The notes beneath the pieces were generated by a model. The model searched no databases, was not told the DNA's origin, and saw nothing but the letters and a program-made list of their open reading frames with translations. The translations under genes and the position numbers were made by a program. 64,000 nucleotides of DNA from JAXMBX01 sp046349635 (GTDB lineage Bacteria; Planctomycetota; Planctomycetia; Planctomycetales; Planctomycetaceae): positions 1 through 64,000 of the forward strand of contig JAXMBX010000021.1 of the NCBI GenBank assembly GCA_046349635.1, written 5' to 3'. Numbering within the stretch: the stretch's first letter is position 1; every line of letters begins with the position of its first letter. Shown piece after piece: positions 17,060-25,144 of this stretch.

Positions 17060-18193
17060 TCACGGCACAAACCGGAACGTCCCGTGATGATCCTGGGAAA
17101 TCAGTTTCAGAATTTCCTGCCCCGCTTCGCTCTGGAACGCGATGGTATGAATTGTGACCTTGTTCTTGTTCGCCTGGTTGAGCATCTCCCGGGTCTCGCC
17201 GGGAATTTCCCCATCGGTCAGGAAATAAATCATGTCCGGACGGAGTTTGAGCGCCTGCTCCAGCGCGGCTTGAGGCTCGGTGCCGCCGCCCGGCCGGACG
17301 GTATTGATCCAGTTTTTGGCCTGCATTTTCAGGGCAGAGGTCGCGGCGATCATCCGGGTCGGGGGGCGGGGGGAGAAAATCGGCAGCTCGCGCATGTTGT
17401 AGAAAATGACATAGAACCGCTGCTGTTTCTGCAGCTTGTTAATCGACTGGATCAACTCCCTCTGAGCGATGACAAACCGCTTGTCGGTCTGCATGCTCCC
17501 GGACATATCCACCACAAAGACCACGGAGTTCCCCAGGCCGCGCGAACCGAAGAATTCCACTTCTCCCCCTCCGGTTCCGGATCCATCCATCCTGCCGATC
17601 CCCGTTCCGGTGCCTCCCAAGGAGGAGACATTGCCCGACACCAAAGCGGTGGAAGACTTGCTGAGAGTGACCGGTTGAGGGTCGAGTGGCCCGGGTTCGC
17701 CTGCCTCCGGTTGACCGGTGAGGAGGGGCATTTCCAGCGGTGCCCCTCCCATTTGGGGATCGGTCAAAGAGCCCGTTCCTCCGAGATCCAATCCCTTATC
17801 GACGGTGTCGAGCCGTGTTTCCAGACTGAAAGGGTTTTCCCTGAAAGCGGGATGCAGGATGATAAACCCCAACGCCAAGGCGATGGTCGCATGCAGGATG
17901 AGGGAGACTCCCCAGCCGATGTATTGCGACAACCAGCCCAGAATCGCCAGCGACATCACATCCGTACGCCGCTCCCACTCCCGCCAGTGGGTATTCGGTG
18001 GGGATGCGGAGCGCGTTTCCGGTGCCGGTTGGGCATCAGGAAAGGGATCCCAAAAAATATGTTCCTCGGTCATGCGAGACTGCGCCGTTGAAAGCCTGAC
18101 TTCCGTCGTAAATCCTGAACCTGCCAGCGGCAGACTCCGCCTCCGGGTGCCATCAAATCCTCTGTCTTGAGTCTCCCCGCTGGGTGCAGACAT
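17060..18193 (-). CDS. Membrane-anchored von Willebrand factor A domain protein
   Basis: The 377-residue product has a polar N-terminus, one membrane helix (about 93-113, GWGVSLILHATIALALGFII), a Gly/Pro-rich linker, then a VWA domain with a complete MIDAS start VVFVVDMSGSM (Asp229-Ser233), a Thr in GGGTEP and Asp in FLTDGEIPG. VWA domains bind partner proteins through a divalent metal. The start ATG 18193 lacks a close ribosome site; Met41 (18073) is an alternative. It leads a minus set with the Sm-like and LRR-like genes and is divergent from the CX4CH protein gene, with two strong hairpins between them. Confidence 0.88.
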   Translation of the reverse strand: MSAPSGETQDRGFDGTRRRSLPLAGSGFTTEVRLSTAQSRMTEEHIFWDPFPDAQPAPETRSASPPNTHWREWERRTDVMSLAILGWLSQYIGWGVSLILHATIALALGFIILHPAFRENPFSLETRLDTVDKGLDLGGTGSLTDPQMGGAPLEMPLLTGQPEAGEPGPLDPQPVTLSKSSTALVSGNVSSLGGTGTGIGRMDGSGTGGGEVEFFGSRGLGNSVVFVVDMSGSMQTDKRFVIAQRELIQSINKLQKQQRFYVIFYNMRELPIFSPRPPTRMIAATSALKMQAKNWINTVRPGGGTEPQAALEQALKLRPDMIYFLTDGEIPGETREMLNQANKNKVTIHTIAFQSEAGQEILKLISQDHHGTFRFVP

Positions 18194-18258
18194 TACAATT
18201 CTTTTTGGAATTCCCCCTTAATTCTCAGTGTTTAGCAGGGTTTTCCAGCGCTTGCCGG

Positions 18259-18306
18259 GGGTCAACTCCGGTTGACCCTGACGGTGAGCGGAAGATATTC
18301 TTCCGC
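18259..18306. promoter_or_regulatory. Two tandem perfect hairpins in a divergent promoter region
   Basis: GGGTCAAC (18259-18266) and GTTGACCC (18271-18278) form an 8-bp stem with a 4-nt loop. Nine nt later, GCGGAAGATATTCTTCCGC (18288-18306) forms a second 8-bp stem with a 3-nt loop. They lie in the 164-nt gap between the VWA gene (start 18193, minus) and the CX4CH gene (start 18358, plus). They may be operators, or folded RNA in the leader of the plus gene; the second stem is followed by a pyrimidine-rich run (CCCCTCTCTCCTTTTCC), so an attenuator is possible. Confidence 0.5.
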
Positions 18307-18357
18307 CCCCTCTCTCCTTTTCCGACGGATGTCCTCTCCCCACTGTGAGCCCAACTC

Positions 18358-19509
18358 ATGTCCCGACGAGCGTCAGGATATTTTGCGTCAGCCCATTGCC
18401 GCGGCAGGCTGCTTCGGCTGTTCGCGCTGAGCCTGGCTTGCGGACTGCTCTGCGCGGAAGAACCGGGGGCGACGACTCCAAAATCGGAGCAACCCGTTTC
18501 GGAGAGCCCCATCGGTTCGCACCCGCCCATGCTCATCCTCAAGGAGTTGGGAGTGGTTCGTGGACCGATCACCAAGGGACAGTTCACGTACGTCGTGGAA
18601 AAACCGGGAGGGCAGATGATCATCCCGCACCGCAACGTGCTGTTCGAGTGCCGCGACATTCATGAGGCGTACAAACTGCTCAAACGCGGGGTTTCTCCGG
18701 ACTCCGCCAAGGATCACGTGGTTCTCTCCCGCTGGTGTCTCGCCAACAAGTTGAACGAGGAGGCGGAAGAGGAACTCAAGATGGCCGAGGATCTCGATCC
18801 CGAAAGCGTCGAAGTCATGATCCTTTCGAAACACATCCAGGATCTGCACGCCCCCGCTCCCGCACCGGAAGCCTATCCCGAGCCGGAACCGCGTCACGTC
18901 GACCTGGTCGGGTTTCCCTCCGTGTACGTGGATCCGCTCGCCGATCTCCCCCGGCACGCCAGCCTGGACTACACCCGCCGCATCCAGCCGATTCTCATGA
19001 ACAACTGCTCCAACAGCCGATGTCACGGTCCCGAGGCCAAGCGTCCCTTCACGCTGTCGATCACGCGCGGCACGTCCCACACCCGAAGCCGGTCCGAAGA
19101 AAACCTGAATGCACTTCTGAAGTATGTGGAACCGGGCGACCCCAAACTCAGTCCGGTTTTCTCCGCACACAAGGATTCCAAAGGGAAACCGACGACTCCC
19201 TTCGATACTCCGCAATCGAAACCGGCCGAACGGGTCGTCGAAGAATGGATTCGTTCGCTCACCCGTCCCGATGAAGACCCGAAAAAAGACACTAGCCCGG
19301 GCGCGGGGAGCGCGGCTCACAATATTGTGAAATCCCGTGAGCGAAACCGGCAGCGTTATCTCGCAACTCAGGAAAAGCAGAAGAAACAGGACGATGCGGC
19401 CGCTCGCAGACAGAAACTGGCCGACCAACTTCTCGACGACGATAAACCCTCGAAATCCGCCAGCCGAAGAGAGGTGGTTCCGGCCCCGCTCGCGGTCGAT
19501 GCGGACTGA
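18358..19509 (+). CDS. Secreted protein with a CX4CH cytochrome-like site and TPR-like region
   Basis: The 383-residue product has a signal peptide (LLRLFALSLACGLLCAEEP). A short helical-repeat region (YKLLKRGVSPDSAKDHVVLS then RWCLANKLNEEAEEELKMAE) follows. The core YTRRIQPILMNNCSNSRCHG matches the planctomycete-type cytochrome signature IxPIL..C...CHG, here with CX4CH spacing, which resembles haem-binding CXnCH motifs. The C-terminal 80 residues are charged (RERNRQRYLATQEKQKKQDD). Typical planctomycete cytochromes carry DUF1549/DUF1553 domains; this one does not. The stop is 9 nt from the convergent sulfatase stop. Whether haem is attached is unknown. Confidence 0.85.
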   Translation: MSRRASGYFASAHCRGRLLRLFALSLACGLLCAEEPGATTPKSEQPVSESPIGSHPPMLILKELGVVRGPITKGQFTYVVEKPGGQMIIPHRNVLFECRDIHEAYKLLKRGVSPDSAKDHVVLSRWCLANKLNEEAEEELKMAEDLDPESVEVMILSKHIQDLHAPAPAPEAYPEPEPRHVDLVGFPSVYVDPLADLPRHASLDYTRRIQPILMNNCSNSRCHGPEAKRPFTLSITRGTSHTRSRSEENLNALLKYVEPGDPKLSPVFSAHKDSKGKPTTPFDTPQSKPAERVVEEWIRSLTRPDEDPKKDTSPGAGSAAHNIVKSRERNRQRYLATQEKQKKQDDAAARRQKLADQLLDDDKPSKSASRREVVPAPLAVDAD

Positions 19510-19518
19510 CGCCTCTGC

Positions 19519-20967
19519 TCACTTCGCGGAGAGATCCGGCGCGGCTCGATAGTCGGGATTTCGGGCGGGCATTGCGGCCTGCATCTCCTTCCGCCAATCT
19601 TCGAGCTTGCTTAGCAGTTCCGCCGTGCGTTTTGGCTCTGCCTCCGCCAGGTTTGCCGTTTCGCTGGGGTCGGTCCGCAGGTTGTACAGTTCCACGTCTC
19701 CCCGCTCAAGATACTGCAGCAGTTTCCAGTCGCCGGAACGGATCGCGCTCACCGGTTGCGTCGTCGGGTAGTAATGCGGGTAATGGAAATACAGGTCTTC
19801 CCGGGCGATCTTTGTCGGTGCCTCTTTCAAAACAGGGACCAGCGAGACTCCATCCGCCGGGGTTTGCGAATCGGGATTCAGTCCCGCGGCTGCCAGCAAG
19901 GTCGGAAACAGATCCGTGAGGATGACCGGTTCCGCAGGTTCCGATCCAGGTGTGGTCACTCCCGGCCAGGAGACGATCAAGGGAATCCGCAACCCGCCCT
20001 CATAGAGGGAGCCTTTCCCCGAACGATGGGGCCAGTTATCTGTTACGGGGACATGCTCCGGGTTATACCGGTCGATCCCCAGATACCCGCCGTTGTCGCT
20101 CGTGAAAATCACGATCGTGTTTTTATCGAGTCCCAGTTCCTGGAGCGTCTGTCGGACCGCTCCCACGGAGTCGTCCACGCTCTTCACCATCGCGGCATAC
20201 GTCGCATTCCGATGCCGTGTCGCGGGAGTGATCTTTTTCTGGAAATGTTCCACGTCTGCGGACTTGGCCTGCATGGGGGTGTGCGGTGCATAGTGCGCCA
20301 AATAGAGAAAGAACGGCTGCGTCCGGGGAGCCTGTTTCAAAATGCGGATTGCTTCTTGCGTCAGCCGATCAGTCAGATACTCGCCCCGTTTGCCAAATTC
20401 GAGATGCGGCACATAGCGGAATTCTCCGCCGGCTTTGCTCATCCCCCGGTAAGGCCAGAAGAACGTCGCCGGTGCTCCCCAGTGCGTCCCGCCGATGTTG
20501 ATATCGAACCCCTGCGTCTCCGGGGCATGATCGGCATCTCCCAGATGCCACTTCCCCACGGCGGCGGTCAAGTATCCCGCCTGTTGCAACCGCTCGGCGA
20601 CGGTCACCGCCTCCAACGGCAGGTCATGCCGCGATTTCGCCTGCAACAACCGCTCGGTTTTGCTCTCGCGCTTTGAGCCTTCGGACCAGATGGTGATCTG
20701 CAGGCGGGCCGGCGCCTGGCCGGTCATCAGAGCCGCGCGGGTCGGGGTGCAGACCGGAGCAGGGGCATAGGCCTGCCGGAAGCGGGCACCATCCTTCGCC
20801 AGGCGGTCGATCTGCGGCGTCTCGACCAGATCTCCGCCATAACACGCGACGTCCCGCTCACCCAGATCATCGGCGATGATCAGGACGATATTCGGTCGCT
20901 CGGCAGCACGAGCAACCGGGATATTCAGAATACAAATCGCAATCAGGCCGACACAGAACGTCCGCAT
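19519..20967 (-). CDS. Secreted sulfatase (formylglycine type)
   Basis: The 482-residue product starts at ATG 20967 (GAGGGAGAG just upstream), 11 nt after the glycoside hydrolase gene. It has a signal peptide (1-22), the metal site NIVLIIADDLGERDVACYGG (Asp33, Asp34) and the sulfatase signature VCTPTRAALMTG, whose Cys73 is converted to formylglycine by a separate enzyme. Further family segments are VGKWHLGD, FLYLAHYAPHTPMQ, VIFTSDNGGY, YEGGLRIPLIVSWPG and the C-terminal LRTDPSETANLAE. It should remove sulfate esters from a glycan outside the cytoplasm. The operon with a glycoside hydrolase points to sulfated polysaccharide breakdown. Confidence 0.96.
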   Translation of the reverse strand: MRTFCVGLIAICILNIPVARAAERPNIVLIIADDLGERDVACYGGDLVETPQIDRLAKDGARFRQAYAPAPVCTPTRAALMTGQAPARLQITIWSEGSKRESKTERLLQAKSRHDLPLEAVTVAERLQQAGYLTAAVGKWHLGDADHAPETQGFDINIGGTHWGAPATFFWPYRGMSKAGGEFRYVPHLEFGKRGEYLTDRLTQEAIRILKQAPRTQPFFLYLAHYAPHTPMQAKSADVEHFQKKITPATRHRNATYAAMVKSVDDSVGAVRQTLQELGLDKNTIVIFTSDNGGYLGIDRYNPEHVPVTDNWPHRSGKGSLYEGGLRIPLIVSWPGVTTPGSEPAEPVILTDLFPTLLAAAGLNPDSQTPADGVSLVPVLKEAPTKIAREDLYFHYPHYYPTTQPVSAIRSGDWKLLQYLERGDVELYNLRTDPSETANLAEAEPKRTAELLSKLEDWRKEMQAAMPARNPDYRAAPDLSAK

Positions 20968-20978
20968 CACTCTCTCCC

Positions 20979-23435
20979 TCAGTCCTGTCGCAAAAGCCAC
21001 ACTTCGGAGATCTGGCATCCGCGGCCGTTCCCCCCCAGACCTTTTTCGCGGGTCCATTCGAGGGTCAGTTCTCCGTCCTCCGTCGCAGACGCCGGGACGT
21101 CGAACTCCAGAGGGGTCATCTGCGCGGGCTTCTGCAGCAGTTCATGAACCACCTGCCCTTCGGCATCCAGCTTGATCTTCACCTTGCGGGTGGATTCAAA
21201 GGCATACGTCACCCGCACCTTGTACTTCGCTCCTTTATCCAAGCCGCTGTAGTGCATCTTCAGCGGAGCGTCGTTCATGCTGAGGACGTTGTTCCACCAC
21301 TCATGCGGCCAGTCTTCCCGGAAATCGAAACTCGTGAACACCGACTGCCGGTAGTCCGGATTCGCTTCAAACGGGACACTGTTTTTCACCAAATGCGGCT
21401 GACGACTGGGATCTCCCAGGTCATCGTAAAAGCTTCCCGGCCCGGGGTCCGTCCGATGAATCAGGGCCTCAATCGCGGCGAGGCGCTCCGATTCTCTCTC
21501 CAGTTTGCGGATCGCGGCGAATTCTCCCTTCAGCCACAAGCGGTCGGTGAGAGGCATGTCGATGGTATTGTGCGACGTCCCCCGTCCCGGTTGTCCCTTG
21601 TGGAACTCCGTATTCAACTGCATATGGACCGGACTCTGAAAGAGGGCCTCCGCCAGTTCATTCACCCTGTTGCGGCGGTCCGGGGAAACCATCTGTAGTT
21701 TCGCCTGATCCAGCACTGCTTCGGCCTGGTTCATCGCCAATTGCGACCCCAGCGGTTTGGCGCGCCGGAGCAGATCTGCAGCGGTGCTCCGCTGGGCGGT
21801 CTCCGAGATCAACCGATCGCGCAACCACGCATCATAATACGCGCGGTACAACGCGTGCTGGAAGCGCCAGTTCATGAGGTCTTTGGGGCCTGCCTGGCGT
21901 TCCATCTTCTGGAACTGCTGCAGGGTGGTGTCGACGCCTGAATTGGTCAGCAGCGGTCCTACCCAATTCTGCTCCAGAGAGAGCAGCCCCTGCGCGAATC
22001 CTTCCGTGAACTGATCACCGATGAAGTACCGGCTATATTGCCGCAGGATCTCGGAGACCGGCGTCTTACTGTTCCATCCCAGTCCACTCCAGACGAACTT
22101 GTTGACGTCGTCATTGCAGCCTTCGGAATAGGTCAGGAAGCCGATCGTGTACTGCTGGTAGTAGCGATAGATCTGCGCCTGGCTCAGCGGACGGGGGTTG
22201 ATGACTTCGCGGGCTTCGGTCAGAGCATACGCCGTATCCCATTCGGGGACCGGATGCTGGCAGTTGATGCTGTGGGTGATATCCGGATAGCCGCGCACCG
22301 GATACTCGGCCGGAATCTTCTTCCGCAGTTCGGGCAGGCTCAACCGCACCTGCGGACCGAAGACCACGCCGCTCAGCCACTTCGGCTTCGACTGCATGAT
22401 CTTGTAGTATTCATCGTCCCAGGCCTTGTCGAAGCTTTGCGGTGACATCCACATTTCCGCCTTGGGATGATATTTGTGCAGCAAGGCGGTCTGCTTCTCC
22501 AGCAGTGCCATCATCGGCACGGGATGCGTATGCCCCGGATCGCCGCCGGGGACGAAAATGACATCAATGCGGGGGAGGCGTTTGTAAACCTCTTCCCATT
22601 CCTTCAGAGCAAAGTCGACTGTGGCCGGATCGCGATAGTCCTTGTCCATCGCCGGATACCAGATCCAGACATCCAGGCCGTAGTCATCCGCCACACGGGA
22701 CATCTCGACCATCATGTCGAGCTTCTGCTTCGGGAACAGGGGGCTGTCGTCATCGTCGTCCGAACGGGGAGGGATCAATTCGATCGCATTCGTCCCGAAC
22801 ACGGCGAGGTCCCGGTAATACTGTTCCCATTGGGCAATGTCCCAGGCATCGTAGGAATTGGTCTTGGGGCGATAGCCGAGTTGATGGCCTCGCAGCGGCG
22901 TTTCCGGCGCGGAAGCCTCTGCAAACTGCGCCGAAATCTGGACGGTCCCCCGCGCCATCCGCAATTCGCGCAGCAATCGCCCCACGCCGAACAGGACGCC
23001 ACGTTCATCATTCCCGATGACTGCGACCACCTTCCGGTCCGCCACGGCGCACACGCGGTATCCTTCCGGCTTCTGCACGGCAGCCAGGCCCGTCGTCAGG
23101 CTCGTCAAGCTCGGAGCTTCGCGGAAATGCCCCTCGTCTCCCACGGCAATGACCGGATGATTTCCGAAGCTGGGAAGGGTTGTCGCGGTCTTCCAGCGGA
23201 TCATCGTCCGCTTTTCCACCTCTTCGACGAGCATCCGGACAGCCGTCTTTTCGCGCGGTGACATGTTTTTGGGGGCATATACCACCGCACCGGCCAGATC
23301 CAGCATTTCCGGACCTGCGGCCCGCAGGCTGCTTCCCAGAATCGTCACAACCAGTGCCCCCACGAAAACGAAGCGAGAGGTGAAAAATACCTGCCTGGAC
23401 AGAGGCTGGGCGGGGACAGACGGGTGGCTGCTCAT
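20979..23435 (-). CDS. Secreted putative glycoside hydrolase (GH20/GH67-type N-terminal domain)
   Basis: The product has 818 residues: an N-terminal signal/anchor (about 17-40), a domain resembling the non-catalytic N-terminal domain of GH20 and GH67 enzymes (VVYAPKNMSPREKTAVRMLV, VIGNDERGVLFGVGRLLREL), a TIM-barrel-like core (YYRDLAVFGTNAIELIPPRS, GLDVWIWYPAMDKDY, IDVIFVPGGDPGHTHP), a helical region, and a C-terminal beta-sandwich (YKVRVTYAFESTRKVKIKLD). I cannot name the catalytic acid with confidence. The sulfatase gene follows at 11 nt, so both probably act on the same sulfated glycan. It is divergent from glpK. Confidence 0.85.
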   Translation of the reverse strand: MSSHPSVPAQPLSRQVFFTSRFVFVGALVVTILGSSLRAAGPEMLDLAGAVVYAPKNMSPREKTAVRMLVEEVEKRTMIRWKTATTLPSFGNHPVIAVGDEGHFREAPSLTSLTTGLAAVQKPEGYRVCAVADRKVVAVIGNDERGVLFGVGRLLRELRMARGTVQISAQFAEASAPETPLRGHQLGYRPKTNSYDAWDIAQWEQYYRDLAVFGTNAIELIPPRSDDDDDSPLFPKQKLDMMVEMSRVADDYGLDVWIWYPAMDKDYRDPATVDFALKEWEEVYKRLPRIDVIFVPGGDPGHTHPVPMMALLEKQTALLHKYHPKAEMWMSPQSFDKAWDDEYYKIMQSKPKWLSGVVFGPQVRLSLPELRKKIPAEYPVRGYPDITHSINCQHPVPEWDTAYALTEAREVINPRPLSQAQIYRYYQQYTIGFLTYSEGCNDDVNKFVWSGLGWNSKTPVSEILRQYSRYFIGDQFTEGFAQGLLSLEQNWVGPLLTNSGVDTTLQQFQKMERQAGPKDLMNWRFQHALYRAYYDAWLRDRLISETAQRSTAADLLRRAKPLGSQLAMNQAEAVLDQAKLQMVSPDRRNRVNELAEALFQSPVHMQLNTEFHKGQPGRGTSHNTIDMPLTDRLWLKGEFAAIRKLERESERLAAIEALIHRTDPGPGSFYDDLGDPSRQPHLVKNSVPFEANPDYRQSVFTSFDFREDWPHEWWNNVLSMNDAPLKMHYSGLDKGAKYKVRVTYAFESTRKVKIKLDAEGQVVHELLQKPAQMTPLEFDVPASATEDGELTLEWTREKGLGGNGRGCQISEVWLLRQD

Positions 23436-23572
23436 GGAAAGACCTTCTCTGTGTTGTCCATCGGGGGAGCCTCAGACGAATCTGCCTGAGGATAGCTGAT
23501 TTTGATCTCTGACAGATCCCCAACGCAACATCGCGGCTCGGAAAAAATTCCATTTCCCGGTTTGTTACGATG

Positions 23573-23578
23573 TAATAT
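23573..23578 (+). promoter_or_regulatory. Weak candidate -10 element upstream of glpK
   Basis: TAATAT at 23573-23578 is an AT-rich -10-like hexamer, 69 nt before the glpK ATG. No good -35 is seen at the usual distance. The call rests on composition and position only. Confidence 0.2.
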
Positions 23579-23647
23579 GAAAACTGTCTCGCGAAACTCA
23601 CCGCAGAGACGGGAAAACTGTTCCTCCCAGCGCCACGGAGAGACACC

Positions 23648-25141
23648 ATGACGAGCGGCATCCTCGCACTCGACCAGGGGACCACCAGTTCCCGCGCGAT
23701 TGTCTTTGACCGGGAAGGGAAAATCCTCTCTGTCGCCCAAACGGAATTTGAGCAACACTTTCCCCAGCCGGGTTGGGTGGAACATGATGCGGAGGAAATC
23801 TGGTCCACGCAGATCGGTGTCGCCGTCCAGGCGCTGAGCAAAGCCCATCTCCGCCCGCGCGATATCGCCGCGGTCGGTATTACTAACCAGCGTGAAACCA
23901 CTAGTCTCTGGGATCGAGAAACGGGGGCACCGATTCATCGCGCCATCGTCTGGCAGGATCGCCGCACCGCAGACTGCTGTGCGAAACTTCGCGCTGCTGG
24001 TCATGCCGATCTGATCCAGCAGCGGACGGGGTTGATGATCGATCCCTATTTCTCCGCCACCAAGATCAGTTGGCTGCTGGATATGGTTCCTGGTGCGCGA
24101 CAGAAAGCGGAAGCGGGCAAACTCGCGTTCGGGACCGTCGATTCCTGGCTCGCCTGGAAGCTCACCAGCGGGAAACTGCACATCACCGATGCGACCAACG
24201 CCTCCCGGACCATGCTGTTCAACATTCACAGGGGAGAGTGGGATGACGAACTCCTGAAGATCTTCAACGTCCCCCGCGCGATTCTTCCCGAGGTTCGCCC
24301 TTCTTCGGAAGTCTATGCCCCCGTCAGCACATCACTCCTCGGCTCGGGAGAAATCCCCCTGGCGGGAATCGCCGGGGATCAGCAGGCGGCCCTCTTCGGG
24401 CAACTCTGTTTCTCTCCCGGTGAAACCAAAACGACCTACGGCACTGGCTGCTTCATGTTGCAGCAGACCGGCACCACACCGCGTCCTTCTCATAATCGCC
24501 TCGTGACCACAGTGGCATCCCGCATCAACGGCGAAGATCGCTATGCCCTCGAAGGGAGTGTCTTCATCGGCGGGGCGGTCGTGCAGTGGCTCCGGGACGG
24601 TCTCGGCATCATTCGGGATTCCAGTGAGGTCCGCGCGCTCGCTGGTTCCGTTCCTGATAACGGCGGGGTCTACCTCGTCCCCGCCTTCACGGGACTTGGG
24701 GCACCGCACTGGGATTCTCAGGCGCGGGGCACGATCGTAGGGCTGACGCGCGGGTCCACCAAGGCCCATATCGCCCGCGCTGCCGTGGAATCGATCGCCT
24801 TCCAGGTCGCGGATCTGTTTGACGCGATGTGCAGCGATGCCGAGCTCCAAGTCGCCGAAATGCGGGTCGATGGGGGAGCGACCCGCGACGATCTGCTGAT
24901 GCAATTTCAAGCCGATCTCCTCGGCATTCCTCTCGTCCGCCCGGCGTTGACGGAAACCACCGCCGCAGGGGCCGCATATCTCGCGGGCCTGGCGGTCGGC
25001 TTCTGGAAATCAGCTTCTGAACTCACCTCGCTGCAATCGACAGGAACGCGATTCGTGCCCCAGATGCCCGCCACAGACGTTAAGCGATTGCGGTCGCAAT
25101 GGAAGCGTGCCCTCGAACGGGCCAAAGGCTGGGAACAATAA
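23648..25141 (+). CDS. glpK: Glycerol kinase
   Basis: The 497-residue product matches GlpK in length and motif: ILALDQGTTSSRAIVFD (ATP phosphate loop at residues 9-14), FEQHFPQPGWVEHDAEEIW, GITNQRETTSLWDRETG, PIHRAIVWQDRRTA, PYFSATKISWLLD, TDATNASRTMLFNIH, GIAGDQQAALFGQLCF, TYGTGCFML, FTGLGAPHWDSQARG, DGGATRDDLLMQFQADLLG. It phosphorylates glycerol to glycerol-3-phosphate. GGAGAGACACC precedes the ATG. glpD follows after 3 nt, so the two form one operon; no facilitator or repressor gene is adjacent. Confidence 0.98.
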   Translation: MTSGILALDQGTTSSRAIVFDREGKILSVAQTEFEQHFPQPGWVEHDAEEIWSTQIGVAVQALSKAHLRPRDIAAVGITNQRETTSLWDRETGAPIHRAIVWQDRRTADCCAKLRAAGHADLIQQRTGLMIDPYFSATKISWLLDMVPGARQKAEAGKLAFGTVDSWLAWKLTSGKLHITDATNASRTMLFNIHRGEWDDELLKIFNVPRAILPEVRPSSEVYAPVSTSLLGSGEIPLAGIAGDQQAALFGQLCFSPGETKTTYGTGCFMLQQTGTTPRPSHNRLVTTVASRINGEDRYALEGSVFIGGAVVQWLRDGLGIIRDSSEVRALAGSVPDNGGVYLVPAFTGLGAPHWDSQARGTIVGLTRGSTKAHIARAAVESIAFQVADLFDAMCSDAELQVAEMRVDGGATRDDLLMQFQADLLGIPLVRPALTETTAAGAAYLAGLAVGFWKSASELTSLQSTGTRFVPQMPATDVKRLRSQWKRALERAKGWEQ

Positions 25142-25144
25142 GCC

